Positions 55,179 through 63,787 of a stretch of DNA of 64,000 nucleotides are shown here, piece after piece (the first letter of the stretch is position 1; each line of letters opens with the position of its first letter). The position numbers and the translations under genes are program-made. Below the pieces are notes generated by a model. The model saw only the letters and a program-made list of their open reading frames with translations. It did no database searches and was not told the DNA's origin. The stretch spans positions 240,649 through 304,648 of the forward strand of contig NZ_BMSE01000009.1 of assembly GCF_014648995.1 (NCBI RefSeq). The letters are read 5' to 3'. The DNA comes from Streptomyces massasporeus. Lineage in GTDB: Bacteria > Actinomycetota > Actinomycetes > Streptomycetales > Streptomycetaceae.

Positions 55179-55735
55179 TGACGACCACCACCAGCCCGCG
55201 TCTGAAGCAGAAGTACCGTGAGGAGATCACGGGCAAGCTGCGTGACGAGTTCAAGTACGAGAACGTCATGCAGATCCCCGGTCTCGTCAAGATCGTGGTC
55301 AACATGGGTGTGGGCGACGCCGCCCGCGACTCCAAGCTGATCGAGGGCGCCATCCGCGACCTCACCACGATCACCGGTCAGAAGCCGGCCGTCACCAAGG
55401 CCCGCAAGTCCATCGCGCAGTTCAAGCTGCGTGAGGGCCAGCCGATCGGTGCCCACGTCACGCTCCGTGGCGACCGCATGTGGGAGTTCCTGGACCGCAC
55501 CCTGTCGCTCGCGCTGCCGCGCATCCGCGACTTCCGCGGCCTGTCCCCCAAGCAGTTCGACGGCCGTGGCAACTACACCTTCGGTCTCACGGAGCAGGTC
55601 ATGTTCCACGAGATCGACCAGGACAAGATCGACCGCACCCGGGGTATGGACATCACCGTGGTGACCACGGCGACCAACGACGCTGAGGGCCGCGCGCTCC
55701 TTCGTCACCTCGGCTTCCCCTTCAAGGAGGCGTGA
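55178..55735 (+). CDS. rplE: 50S ribosomal protein L5
   Basis: 5S rRNA-binding protein of 185 residues. QIPGLVKIVVNMGVGDAARD near 31 and HVTLRGDRMWEFLDRTLSLA near 92 are family motifs. It overlaps rplX by one base. Confidence 0.98.
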   Translation: MTTTTSPRLKQKYREEITGKLRDEFKYENVMQIPGLVKIVVNMGVGDAARDSKLIEGAIRDLTTITGQKPAVTKARKSIAQFKLREGQPIGAHVTLRGDRMWEFLDRTLSLALPRIRDFRGLSPKQFDGRGNYTFGLTEQVMFHEIDQDKIDRTRGMDITVVTTATNDAEGRALLRHLGFPFKEA

Positions 55736-55740
55736 GCGAG

Positions 55741-55926
55741 ATGGCGAAGAAGGCTCTGATCGCTAAGGCTGCTCGCAAGCCCAAGTTCGGTGTGCGTGGC
55801 TACACCCGCTGCCAGCGCTGCGGCCGCCCGCACTCCGTGTACCGCAAGTTCGGCCTCTGCCGCGTGTGCCTTCGTGAGATGGCTCACCGTGGCGAGCTGC
55901 CGGGCGTGACCAAGAGCTCCTGGTAA
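55741..55926 (+). CDS. rpsZ: 30S ribosomal protein S14, type Z
   Basis: Zinc-binding short form of S14, 61 residues, with both CxxC pairs (CQRCG near 24, CRVC near 40). Streptomyces usually also carry a longer zinc-free S14 elsewhere, made under zinc shortage. AAGGAGG precedes the ATG. Confidence 0.97.
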   Translation: MAKKALIAKAARKPKFGVRGYTRCQRCGRPHSVYRKFGLCRVCLREMAHRGELPGVTKSSW

Positions 55927-55967
55927 TCCCCCTAATAAGGGATTTGCAGGGCTCTCGGTAAGCATCT

Positions 55968-56030
55968 GGGGCGGCAGGACGCCCAGCCCACATGCCTTAG
56001 GCTTGTGGGGTTGGGCGTCTGCCGCCGCCC
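55968..56030 (+). promoter_or_regulatory. Large hairpin between rpsZ and rpsH
   Basis: A stem of about 24 bp with small bulges: GGGGCGGCAG-GACGCCCA-GCCCACA pairs with TGTGGGG-TTGGGCGTC-TGCCGCCGCCC around an 11-base loop. It is the most stable structure inside the spc operon and may be a processing site or a ribosomal-protein target. Confidence 0.55.
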
Positions 56031-56139
56031 TTACGACTTACTACGCCGTAGGTCCACCGCGCCGCACCCGTCCCGTCTCGGATCGGGGAGAGGGATGGCG
56101 CACCAGGAAACCCCGGCGAGAGAGGCCACAGGCCAATTC

Positions 56140-56538
56140 ATGACCATGACTGATCCGATCGCAGACATGCTGACGCGTCTGCGGAACGCGAACTCGGCGT
56201 ACCACGACTCCGTGACGATGCCGGCGTCCAAGATCAAGTCGCACATCGCGGAGATCCTCCAGCAGGAGGGCTTCATCACGGGCTGGAAGGTCGAGGACGC
56301 CGAGGTCGGCAAGAACCTCGTCCTGGAGCTGAAGTTCGGCCCCAACCGTGAGCGCTCCATCGCGGGCATCAAGCGGATCTCCAAGCCCGGTCTCCGGGTG
56401 TACGCGAAGTCCACCAACCTGCCGAAGGTTCTGGGCGGCCTGGGCGTGGCCATCATCTCCACGTCGCACGGGCTCCTGACCGACAAGCAGGCGCAGAAGA
56501 AGGGCGTGGGTGGGGAAGTCCTCGCCTACGTCTGGTAA
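56140..56538 (+). CDS. rpsH: 30S ribosomal protein S8
   Basis: 16S rRNA-binding protein of 132 residues. TMTDPIADMLTRLRNANSAY at the start and STSHGLLTDKQAQKKGVGGE near the end are family motifs. The ATG at 56140 is chosen by homology; longer in-frame starts would run into the upstream hairpin. In E. coli S8 controls the spc operon. Confidence 0.97.
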   Translation: MTMTDPIADMLTRLRNANSAYHDSVTMPASKIKSHIAEILQQEGFITGWKVEDAEVGKNLVLELKFGPNRERSIAGIKRISKPGLRVYAKSTNLPKVLGGLGVAIISTSHGLLTDKQAQKKGVGGEVLAYVW

Positions 56539-56562
56539 TTCGGGAACGGAGGAGAGACAGCA

Positions 56563-57102
56563 ATGTCGCGTATCGGCAAGCTCCCCATCCCGGTTCCCGC
56601 CGGCGTGGACGTCACCATCGACGGCCGTACGGTCGCGGTCAAGGGCCCCAAGGGCGAACTGACCCACACCGTCATCGCGCCGATCGACATCGCTAAGGCC
56701 GAGGACGGCACCCTTCAGGTGCTGCGGCCGAACGACGAGCGGCAGAGCAAGGCCCTGCACGGCCTGTCCCGCACGCTGGTGGCGAACATGATCACCGGTG
56801 TGACCACGGGATACGTCAAGAAGCTCGAAATCAGCGGTGTCGGTTACCGTGTCGTGGCCAAGGGCTCCAACCTGGAGTTCTCCCTGGGCTACAGCCACCC
56901 GATCCTGGTCGAGGCCCCCGAGGGCATCACCTTCAAGGTGGAGTCCCCGACCCGTTTCTCGGTCGAGGGCATCGACAAGCAGAAGGTCGGCGAGGTTGCG
57001 GCCAACATCCGCAAGCTGCGCAAGCCCGACCCGTACAAGGCCAAGGGCGTCAAGTACGAGGGCGAAGTCATCCGCCGCAAGGTCGGAAAGGCGGGTAAGT
57101 AA
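56563..57102 (+). CDS. rplF: 50S ribosomal protein L6
   Basis: Protein of 179 residues near the sarcin-ricin loop. SRIGKLPIPVPAGVDVTIDG at the start and the late KPDPYKAKGVKYEGEVIRRK are signatures of the two-domain fold. Confidence 0.98.
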   Translation: MSRIGKLPIPVPAGVDVTIDGRTVAVKGPKGELTHTVIAPIDIAKAEDGTLQVLRPNDERQSKALHGLSRTLVANMITGVTTGYVKKLEISGVGYRVVAKGSNLEFSLGYSHPILVEAPEGITFKVESPTRFSVEGIDKQKVGEVAANIRKLRKPDPYKAKGVKYEGEVIRRKVGKAGK

Positions 57103-57105
57103 GCC

Positions 57106-57489
57106 ATGGCATACGGACAGAAGATCCTTAAGGGCGACGCCTACAAGCGCGCCGCGATCAAGCGCCGCCACATCCGGATCCGTAAGCACATCAACGGTAC
57201 GGCGGAGCGTCCGCGTCTGGTCGTTACCCGCTCGAACCGCCACATCGTGGCCCAGGTGATCGACGACATCAAGGGTCACACCCTGGCGTCGGCGTCCACC
57301 CTGGACACCTCGATCCGCGGTGGCGAGGGCGACAAGTCCGCGCAGGCCAAGCAGGTCGGCGCCCTGGTCGCCGAGCGCGCCAAGGCCGCCGGTGTCGAGG
57401 CCGTCGTGTTCGACCGTGGTGGTAACCAGTACGCGGGGCGCATCGCCGCCCTGGCGGACGCCGCCCGCGAGGCCGGACTCAAGTTCTGA
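57106..57489 (+). CDS. rplR: 50S ribosomal protein L18
   Basis: 5S rRNA-binding protein of 127 residues. RRHIRIRKHINGTAERPRLV near 21 and the end FDRGGNQYAGRIAALADAAR are typical. It starts three bases after rplF. Confidence 0.97.
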   Translation: MAYGQKILKGDAYKRAAIKRRHIRIRKHINGTAERPRLVVTRSNRHIVAQVIDDIKGHTLASASTLDTSIRGGEGDKSAQAKQVGALVAERAKAAGVEAVVFDRGGNQYAGRIAALADAAREAGLKF

Positions 57490-57530
57490 GTCGGTTCCGT
57501 AGCTAGCGGAAACAGAGAGAGGTAATTCCA

Positions 57531-58139
57531 ATGGCTGGACCCCAGCGCCGCGGTGGCGGTGCCGGTGGCGGCGAGCGGCGGGACCGGAAGGGCCGTGACG
57601 GCGGCGCTGCTGCCGCCGAGAAGACCGCGTACGTTGAGCGCGTTGTCGCGATCAACCGCGTCGCCAAGGTTGTGAAGGGTGGTCGTCGCTTCAGCTTCAC
57701 CGCGCTGGTCGTGGTGGGCGACGGTGACGGCACCGTGGGTGTCGGATACGGCAAGGCCAAGGAGGTGCCGGCCGCCATCGCCAAGGGCGTTGAGGAGGCC
57801 AAGAAGCACTTCTTCAAGGTCCCCCGCATCCAGGGCACCATCCCGCACCCGATCACGGGTGAGAAGGCTGCCGGCGTCGTTCTCCTCAAGCCGGCTTCGC
57901 CGGGTACCGGTGTTATCGCCGGTGGTCCCGTGCGTGCCGTCCTGGAGTGCGCCGGTATCCACGACGTGCTGTCGAAGTCCCTCGGCTCGTCGAACGCGAT
58001 CAACATCGTGCACGCGACCGTGGAGGCCCTGAAGGGCCTGCAGCGTCCCGAGGAGATCGCGGCCCGCCGTGGTCTGCCCCTCGAGGACGTCGCTCCCGCG
58101 GCTCTGCTGCGTGCGCGTGCCGGGGCTGGTGCTGCGTAA
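57531..58139 (+). CDS. rpsE: 30S ribosomal protein S5
   Basis: mRNA-entry and fidelity protein of 202 residues. The conserved double-stranded-RNA-binding part begins at YVERVVAINRVAKVVKGGRR near 34; a Gly/Arg-rich N-terminal extension (AGPQRRGGGAGGGERRDRKG) precedes it. No change at the spectinomycin loop is evident. Its stop shares a base with the rpmD start (TAATG). Confidence 0.97.
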   Translation: MAGPQRRGGGAGGGERRDRKGRDGGAAAAEKTAYVERVVAINRVAKVVKGGRRFSFTALVVVGDGDGTVGVGYGKAKEVPAAIAKGVEEAKKHFFKVPRIQGTIPHPITGEKAAGVVLLKPASPGTGVIAGGPVRAVLECAGIHDVLSKSLGSSNAINIVHATVEALKGLQRPEEIAARRGLPLEDVAPAALLRARAGAGAA

Positions 58140-58321
58140 TGGCTCAGCTCAAGATCACGCAGACGAAGTCGTACATCGGCAGCAAGCAGAACCACCGTGA
58201 CACCCTGCGCTCCCTTGGTCTCAAGGGCATCAACACGCAGGTCGTCAAGGAGGATCGTCCCGAGTTCCGCGGCATGGTGCACACCGTCCGCCACCTCGTG
58301 ACGGTCGAGGAGGTCGACTGA
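58139..58321 (+). CDS. rpmD: 50S ribosomal protein L30
   Basis: Protein of 60 residues (KITQTKSYIGSKQNHRDTLR, then LGLKGINTQVV). ATG overlapping the rpsE stop by one base; a longer in-frame reading from inside rpsE is rejected because the L30 family starts here. Confidence 0.96.
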   Translation: MAQLKITQTKSYIGSKQNHRDTLRSLGLKGINTQVVKEDRPEFRGMVHTVRHLVTVEEVD

Positions 58322-58323
58322 TC

Positions 58324-58779
58324 ATGGCGGAGCAGAACCCGCTCAAGATCCACAACCTCCGTCCCGCCCCGGGCGCCAAGACCGCCAAGACCCGTGTCGG
58401 TCGTGGTGAGGCGTCGAAGGGTAAGACGGCCGGTCGTGGTACCAAGGGCACGAAGGCCCGTTACCAGGTTCCGGAGCGCTTCGAGGGTGGGCAGATGCCC
58501 CTCCACATGCGCCTCCCGAAGCTGAAGGGCTTCAAGAACCCGTTCAAGACCGAGTTCCAGGTCGTGAACCTCGACAAGCTGGCCGCGCTCTACCCCGAGG
58601 GTGGCGAGGTCACCGTCGAGGGTCTGGTGGCCAAGGGTGCCGTTCGCAAGAACAGCCTCGTCAAGGTCCTCGGCCAGGGCGAGATCTCCGTGGCGCTGCA
58701 GGTGACGGTCGACGCCGTCTCCGGCTCCGCCAAGGAGAAGATCACCGCCGCCGGCGGTACTGTCACCGAGCTCGTCTGA
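58324..58779 (+). CDS. rplO: 50S ribosomal protein L15
   Basis: Late-assembly protein of 151 residues. NPLKIHNLRPAPGAKTAKTR at the start, with the Gly/Lys-rich GRGEASKGKTAGRGTKG and the C-terminal ITAAGGTVTELV. Last gene before the secY unit. Confidence 0.97.
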   Translation: MAEQNPLKIHNLRPAPGAKTAKTRVGRGEASKGKTAGRGTKGTKARYQVPERFEGGQMPLHMRLPKLKGFKNPFKTEFQVVNLDKLAALYPEGGEVTVEGLVAKGAVRKNSLVKVLGQGEISVALQVTVDAVSGSAKEKITAAGGTVTELV

Positions 58780-58814
58780 ACACCGCAGGCGTCTCGATGA
58801 CCTGAGCGATCCCG

Positions 58815-58848
58815 ACCGGGGATACCCCACAAATGGGGTATCCCCGGT
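58815..58848 (+). terminator. Terminator between rplO and secY
   Basis: Perfect 15-bp arms (58815-58829 and 58834-58848) with a CAAA tetraloop. It suggests secY-adk-map also has its own promoter; TTCACA-17-CACTCT ending about 80 bases before secY is a weak candidate. Confidence 0.85.
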
Positions 58849-59014
58849 TGGTCGTTCCTAGGGCGGCAGTCTCGCCGGTAAGGTGGCTTGCACTGCCCTC
58901 TTTTCACAGGGTGCTTCACTTCGGGCACTCTGGGCGGCAGTTGACCGTTACCTATTCGTCGAACCTCAAGACCGTCACCCTTGACGCAGTTGCGCGGGGG
59001 TCGCAGGAGGCACC

Positions 59015-60328
59015 GTGCTCACCGCGTTCGCCCGGGCGTTCAAGACGCCCGACCTGCGCAAGAAGCTGCTCTTCACGCTCGGCATCATCGTGGTCTACCG
59101 GGTCGGTACGCACATCCCGATCCCAGGCGTCGACTACCGGAACGTCCAGACCTGTATCGACAACGCCCAGGCCAACCAGGGCATCTTCGGCCTGGTCAAC
59201 ATGTTCAGCGGCGGCGCGCTGCTGCAGATCACGATCTTCGCTCTGGGCATCATGCCGTACATCACGGCGAGCATCATTCTGCAGCTGCTGACTGTGGTGA
59301 TCCCGCGCCTGGAAGCCCTGAAGAAGGAGGGCCAGGCCGGTACGGCGAAGATCACGCAGTACACCCGTTACCTGACGATCGCCCTCGCGATTCTCCAGGG
59401 CACCGGCCTCGTCGCCACCGCCCGCAGCGGCGCTCTGTTCACCGGCTGCCCGGTGGCCAACCAGATCGTCCCCGACCAGTCGATCTTCGTCACCATCACC
59501 ATGGTCATCACCATGACCGCCGGTACGGCGGCCGTGATGTGGCTCGGCGAGCTCATCACCGACCGCGGCATCGGCAACGGCATGTCGATCCTGATGTTCA
59601 TCTCGATCGCCGCCACCTTCCCGTCCGCGCTGTGGGCCATCAAGCAGGAGGGCTCCCTGGCCGGGGGCTGGATCGAGTTCGGCACGGTCATCCTGGTCGG
59701 CTTCGCCATGGTCGGCCTGGTGGTCTTCGTCGAGCAGGCCCAGCGCCGCATCCCGGTCCAGTACGCCAAGCGCATGATCGGCCGTCGTTCCTATGGCGGT
59801 ACGTCCACCTACATCCCGCTCAAGGTGAACCAGGCGGGCGTGATCCCCGTCATCTTCGCCTCGTCGCTGCTCTACATCCCGGCGCTGATCGCTCAGTTCG
59901 CGGGAGGCACGTCGGGCTGGAAGACCTGGATCGAGCAACACTTCGTGAAGGGCGATCACCCGTACTACATCGTTTCGTACTTCCTGCTGATCGTGTTCTT
60001 CGCGTTCTTCTATGTGGCGATCTCCTTCAACCCCGAGGAAGTCGCCGACAACATGAAGAAGTATGGTGGCTTCATCCCGGGCATCCGGGCTGGCCGACCG
60101 ACCGCTGAGTACCTGAGCTACGTACTCAACCGGATCACCTGGCCGGGTTCGCTGTACTTGGGACTGATCGCTCTCGTGCCGACGATGGCGTTGGCAGGTT
60201 TCGGGGCAAACCAGAACTTCCCGTTCGGCGGGACCAGCATCCTGATCATCGTGGGTGTCGGTCTCGAGACCGTGAAGCAGATCGAGAGCCAGCTCCAGCA
60301 GCGCAATTACGAAGGGTTCCTCCGCTGA
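59015..60328 (+). CDS. secY: Preprotein translocase subunit SecY
   Basis: Channel-forming subunit of the Sec translocon, 437 residues, ten membrane helices. GSGGALLQ-type plug region appears as LVNMFSGGALLQITIFALGI near residue 62, and the cytoplasmic KRMIGRRSYGGTSTYIPLKV near 252 contacts the ribosome and SecA. GTG start with AGGAGG before it. It shares a base with the adk start. Confidence 0.98.
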   Translation: MLTAFARAFKTPDLRKKLLFTLGIIVVYRVGTHIPIPGVDYRNVQTCIDNAQANQGIFGLVNMFSGGALLQITIFALGIMPYITASIILQLLTVVIPRLEALKKEGQAGTAKITQYTRYLTIALAILQGTGLVATARSGALFTGCPVANQIVPDQSIFVTITMVITMTAGTAAVMWLGELITDRGIGNGMSILMFISIAATFPSALWAIKQEGSLAGGWIEFGTVILVGFAMVGLVVFVEQAQRRIPVQYAKRMIGRRSYGGTSTYIPLKVNQAGVIPVIFASSLLYIPALIAQFAGGTSGWKTWIEQHFVKGDHPYYIVSYFLLIVFFAFFYVAISFNPEEVADNMKKYGGFIPGIRAGRPTAEYLSYVLNRITWPGSLYLGLIALVPTMALAGFGANQNFPFGGTSILIIVGVGLETVKQIESQLQQRNYEGFLR

Positions 60329-60990
60329 TGCGTATCGTCCTCGTCGGGCCGCCGGGCGCCGGTAAGGGAACGCAGGCCGCGTTCCTGGCCAGAAACCTGT
60401 CGATCCCGCACATCTCCACGGGCGACCTGTTCCGGGCCAACATCAGCCGGCAGACGGAACTCGGCAAACTGGCGAAGTCCTACATGGACGCGGGCAACCT
60501 GGTGCCCGACGAGGTCACGATCGCCATGGCGAAGGACCGCATGGAGCAGCCGGACGCCGAGAACGGCTTCCTGCTGGACGGCTTCCCCCGCAACGTCTCG
60601 CAGGCCGAGGCACTCGACGAGCTGCTCGAGGCCGAGAACATGCAGCTCGACGCGGTGCTGGACCTGGAGGTCCCCGAGGACGAGGTGGTCAAGCGCATCG
60701 CCGGCCGCCGCATCTGCCGCAACGACTCCTCGCACGTCTTCCACGTGACGTACAAGCAGCCGGCCAAGGACGGCGTCTGCGACGTCTGCGGCGGCGAGCT
60801 GTACCAGCGGGACGACGACTCCGAGGAGACGGTCCGTACGCGGCTGGAGGTCTACCACACCCAGACCGAGCCGATCATCGACTACTACAAGGCCCAGGGC
60901 CTGGTGGTCACGATCTCCGCGCTCGGCAAGGTGGAGGACGTCACGACGCGCGCCATGGAGGCGCTGAAGCGTGGCGAGGACGGCAAGTAG
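60328..60990 (+). CDS. adk: Adenylate kinase
   Basis: Converts ATP and AMP to two ADP, 220 residues. P-loop GPPGAGKGT at 7-15, AMP-binding DGFPRN near 85 and the LID near 125-165. The LID has CRNDSSHVFH, then CDVCGG: the second CxxC pair is complete, the first has one Cys only, so the structural zinc site seen in Gram-positive enzymes is partial, perhaps completed by His or Asp. ATG overlaps the secY stop by one base. Confidence 0.97.
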   Translation: MRIVLVGPPGAGKGTQAAFLARNLSIPHISTGDLFRANISRQTELGKLAKSYMDAGNLVPDEVTIAMAKDRMEQPDAENGFLLDGFPRNVSQAEALDELLEAENMQLDAVLDLEVPEDEVVKRIAGRRICRNDSSHVFHVTYKQPAKDGVCDVCGGELYQRDDDSEETVRTRLEVYHTQTEPIIDYYKAQGLVVTISALGKVEDVTTRAMEALKRGEDGK

Positions 60991-61009
60991 TCGTCCGTGC
61001 ACAGCTACG

Positions 61010-61037
61010 GCCGCGGTTCCCCTCGGGGGGCCGCGGC
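61010..61037 (+). terminator. Hairpin between adk and map
   Basis: Arms GCCGCGG (61010-61016) and CCGCGGC (61031-61037), loop with a CCCCTCGGGG core. Confidence 0.5.
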
Positions 61038-61122
61038 TGCTGTGTGGGCGGGGTCCGGCGCGCGGCCCCGTATCGTTGAAGGCGTTCGCCGTCCCCGAAG
61101 GTCCAGAAAGGCCGTAGCTCCC

Positions 61123-61959
61123 ATGGTGCAGATCAAGAGCCCCGAGCAGATCGCCAAGATGCGTGAGGCGGGGCTGGTCGTCGCGGCCATCCACGCGGCG
61201 ACCGGTGAGGCCGCGGTGCCCGGGGCGACGACGAGGGATCTGGACCAGGTCGCCCGCAAGGTCCTCGCCGAGCACAACGCCAAGCCGAACTTCCTCGGTT
61301 ACGGCGGCTTCCCGGCGACGATCTGCACGTCCGTGAACGAGGTCGTCGTCCACGGCATCCCGTCCGACGACGTCGTCCTCAAGGACGGGGACGTCATCTC
61401 CATCGACTGCGGCGCGATCATCGACGGCTGGCACGGCGACGCGGCCTTCACGGCCTTCGTGGGCTCCGGTCACGCTCCGGAGCTCGTCGAGCTCTCCCGG
61501 GTGACCGAGGAGTCGATGTGGGCCGGCATCGCCGCGATGAAGCAGGGCAACCGCCTGGTCGACGTCTCCCGGGCCATCGAGACGTACATCCGCCGCCAGC
61601 CCAAGCCCGGCGGCGGCAAGTACGGGATCATCGAGGACTACGGCGGCCACGGCATCGGCACCGAGATGCACATGGACCCGCACCTGCTGAACTACGTCGA
61701 CCGGCGGCGTGGCAAGGGGCCGAAGCTGGTGCCCGGCTTCTGCCTCGCGATCGAGCCGATGGTGTCCCTGGGGACGCCGAAGACGGAGGTCCTCCAGGAC
61801 GACTGGACCGTCATCACGACGGACGGTACGTGGTCGTCGCACTGGGAGCACTCCGTGGCTCTGACGGAGGAGGGGCCGCTCGTGCTGACGGCTCCCGACG
61901 GGGGCAAGGCGAAGCTCGCCGAGCTGGGGATCGTTGCCGCGCCGGATCCGCTGGGCTGA
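61123..61959 (+). CDS. map: Methionine aminopeptidase
   Basis: Removes the initiator methionine from nascent proteins, 278 residues. Metal ligands are visible in order: Asp of ISIDCGAIIDGWHGDAAFT (two Asp), His of GGHGIG, Glu of AIEPM and Glu of HWEHS. The ATG at 61123 fits the family; an upstream extension in frame is Arg-rich and improbable. A terminator-like hairpin lies between it and adk, yet the order secY-adk-map is conserved. Confidence 0.96.
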   Translation: MVQIKSPEQIAKMREAGLVVAAIHAATGEAAVPGATTRDLDQVARKVLAEHNAKPNFLGYGGFPATICTSVNEVVVHGIPSDDVVLKDGDVISIDCGAIIDGWHGDAAFTAFVGSGHAPELVELSRVTEESMWAGIAAMKQGNRLVDVSRAIETYIRRQPKPGGGKYGIIEDYGGHGIGTEMHMDPHLLNYVDRRRGKGPKLVPGFCLAIEPMVSLGTPKTEVLQDDWTVITTDGTWSSHWEHSVALTEEGPLVLTAPDGGKAKLAELGIVAAPDPLG

Positions 61960-62009
61960 GAGCCTTCCCGGGTCGGTGGTCCCGCCGGGCGGCGGCCGCG
62001 GTGCGCGGG

Positions 62010-62052
62010 GGCTTGTCGCGCAGTTCCCCGCGCCCCTTTCGGGGCGCTTAAA
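62010..62052 (+). terminator. Streptomyces intergenic repeat with terminator hairpin
   Basis: GGCTTGTCGCGCAGTTCCCC then GCGCCCC-TTTC-GGGGCGC (62030-62047). I recognise GCGCAGTTCCCCGCGCCCC as a sequence repeated in many Streptomyces genomes. Here it closes the map transcript. Confidence 0.65.
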
Positions 62053-62081
62053 GCTGTCTCCGGCGGGGCAGACTTCCCCGA

Positions 62082-62111
62082 TTCGTGTTTCTGAGGGCCC
62101 TGTCGTAGACT
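62082..62111 (+). promoter_or_regulatory. Putative infA promoter
   Basis: TAGACT (62106-62111) is a good -10; the -35 (TTCGTG, 18-base spacer) is weak. Confidence 0.45.
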
Positions 62112-62193
62112 GACTCGTCGGCTCTTGTGTACCCGCATGCCTGCATGCGCCCCGCACAGAGTCGATCAAGGTAGTCGATTCGAAGGGCGAAGC

Positions 62194-62415
62194 GTGGCCA
62201 AGAAGCAAGGTGCCATCGAGATCGAGGGCACTGTCGTCGAGTCTCTTCCGAACGCCATGTTCAAGGTCGAGCTCCAGAACGGCCACCAGGTCCTGGCACA
62301 CATCAGCGGCAAGATGCGCATGCACTACATCCGCATCCTCCCTGACGACCGGGTCGTGGTGGAGCTGTCTCCGTACGACCTGACGCGTGGCCGGATCGTC
62401 TACCGCTACAAGTAG
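62194..62415 (+). CDS. infA: Translation initiation factor IF-1
   Basis: A-site-binding initiation factor of 73 residues, a single S1-like OB fold (AIEIEGTVVESLPNAMFKVE; HISGKMRMHYIRILPDDRVV). GTG start with GAAGGGCGA before it. First gene of infA-rpmJ-rpsM-rpsK-rpoA. Confidence 0.98.
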   Translation: MAKKQGAIEIEGTVVESLPNAMFKVELQNGHQVLAHISGKMRMHYIRILPDDRVVVELSPYDLTRGRIVYRYK

Positions 62416-62471
62416 ATCTTGCCTGCGCCCCGGTTTCCGGGGTGGTGGCACTGACCCGGAGAACCTCACCC

Positions 62472-62585
62472 ATGAAGGTCAAGCCGAGCGTCAAGAAGAT
62501 CTGCGACAAGTGCAGGGTGATCCGCCGTCACGGCCGGGTCATGGTCATCTGCGACAACCCGCGCCACAAGCAGCGCCAGGGCTGA
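62472..62585 (+). CDS. rpmJ: 50S ribosomal protein L36
   Basis: Smallest ribosomal protein, 37 residues. The zinc-binding (C+) form is shown by CDKC near 11-14, Cys at 27 and His at 32 (ICDNPRHKQRQG). Streptomyces usually also have a zinc-free paralogue elsewhere. Confidence 0.97.
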   Translation: MKVKPSVKKICDKCRVIRRHGRVMVICDNPRHKQRQG

Positions 62586-62673
62586 CGCACGACCGATCCC
62601 TCTGCATTCCTCGCAGGGATTCGCGCGACGCAAGCTGAATATGTTCATACGCAGGACCCAGACCTCCGGGTCT

Positions 62674-62697
62674 GACACCCCCGGTCGGAGGCCGGGG
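62674..62697 (+). promoter_or_regulatory. rpsM leader hairpin, related to the rpsL/rpsJ motif
   Basis: GACAC followed by a GC hairpin CCCCGG-tcggagg-CCGGGG. The GACAC-plus-hairpin layout and the GTCGG core resemble the rpsL and rpsJ leaders, but base identity is much lower. Confidence 0.35.
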
Positions 62698-62772
62698 ACC
62701 CAGTTCGTACCTGGTACGGCGACTGGGATTCGGTTCTGTGGAAGACCTCCGTCAAGTAACTGGAGCCATTGA

Positions 62773-63153
62773 ATGGCACGCGTTTCCGGTGTTGACATCC
62801 CGCGCGAAAAGCGCGTGGAGATCGCCCTCACCTACGTGTTCGGCATCGGCCGGACCCTCTCGCAGCAGACGCTGGCCGCCACCGGCGTCGACCCGAACAC
62901 CCGCGTTCGCGACCTCTCCGAGGAGCAGCTCGTCGCGATCCGCGAGTACGTCGACAACAACATCAAGACCGAGGGTGACCTCCGTCGCGAGGTTCAGGCC
63001 GACATCCGCCGCAAGGTCGAGATCGGTACCTACCAGGGTCTGCGTCACCGTCGCGGCCTGCCCGTCCGCGGTCAGCGCACCAGCACGAACGCTCGTACCC
63101 GCAAGGGCCCGCGTCGCGCCATCGCCGGTAAGAAGAAGCCGGGCAAGAAGTAG
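62773..63153 (+). CDS. rpsM: 30S ribosomal protein S13
   Basis: Head protein of 126 residues. ARVSGVDIPREKRVEIALTY at the start and GLRHRRGLPVRGQRTSTNAR near 93 are signatures. It follows rpmJ by 187 bases, a leader with two small hairpins. Confidence 0.98.
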   Translation: MARVSGVDIPREKRVEIALTYVFGIGRTLSQQTLAATGVDPNTRVRDLSEEQLVAIREYVDNNIKTEGDLRREVQADIRRKVEIGTYQGLRHRRGLPVRGQRTSTNARTRKGPRRAIAGKKKPGKK

Positions 63154-63217
63154 TCCTCAGCGGACGCTTATCAGCGGTCTTCGCTGTAGGACCGACCACC
63201 TCCCGTAGGAGTTATAG

Positions 63218-63622
63218 ATGCCCCCCAAGGGTCGTCAGGGCGCTGCCAAGAAGGTGCGCCGCAAGGAAAAGAAGAACGTCGCTCACGGCCACGCGCACAT
63301 CAAGAGCACGTTCAACAACACGATCGTCTCGATCACGGACCCCTCGGGCAACGTGATCTCCTGGGCCTCCGCCGGCCACGTCGGCTTCAAGGGCTCGCGC
63401 AAGTCGACCCCCTTCGCCGCGCAGATGGCCGCCGAGTCGGCCGCCCGCCGCGCGCAGGAGCACGGCATGCGCAAGGTGGACGTGTTCGTCAAGGGTCCCG
63501 GCTCCGGCCGTGAGACCGCGATCCGCTCCCTCCAGGCCACCGGCCTCGAGGTCGGTTCGATCCAGGACGTCACGCCGACCCCGCACAACGGCTGCCGTCC
63601 GCCGAAGCGCCGCCGCGTCTGA
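63218..63622 (+). CDS. rpsK: 30S ribosomal protein S11
   Basis: Platform protein of 134 residues. STFNNTIVSITDPSGNVISW near 27 and the end PHNGCRPPKRRRV are complete. Confidence 0.98.
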   Translation: MPPKGRQGAAKKVRRKEKKNVAHGHAHIKSTFNNTIVSITDPSGNVISWASAGHVGFKGSRKSTPFAAQMAAESAARRAQEHGMRKVDVFVKGPGSGRETAIRSLQATGLEVGSIQDVTPTPHNGCRPPKRRRV

Positions 63623-63667
63623 CCCTTCGGGGCGGGTGCACGGCCGCTTGTCGGTCTGAGGGTTTTC

Positions 63668-63699
63668 GGGCGGTATGGCTCTTCGGGGCCATATCGCCC
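63668..63699 (+). terminator. Hairpin between rpsK and rpoA
   Basis: Arms GGGCGGTATGGC (63668-63679) and GCCATATCGCCC (63688-63699), one G-U pair. It is inside a normally co-transcribed cluster, so probably attenuating or a processing site. Confidence 0.6.
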
Positions 63700-63787
63700 G
63701 TACCCTTGTAACTGCAACACAGATCGGGCTGCCGCCCGGTGGCAAGGGCATCAAATAGTGGGTGCCCCTGACTGAAGGACTCACCAC

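Noticed and set aside
58815..58848. A riboswitch or regulatory leader before secY
   Set aside because: A single perfect 15-bp hairpin with tetraloop is fully explained as a terminator; no further structured domain was found.
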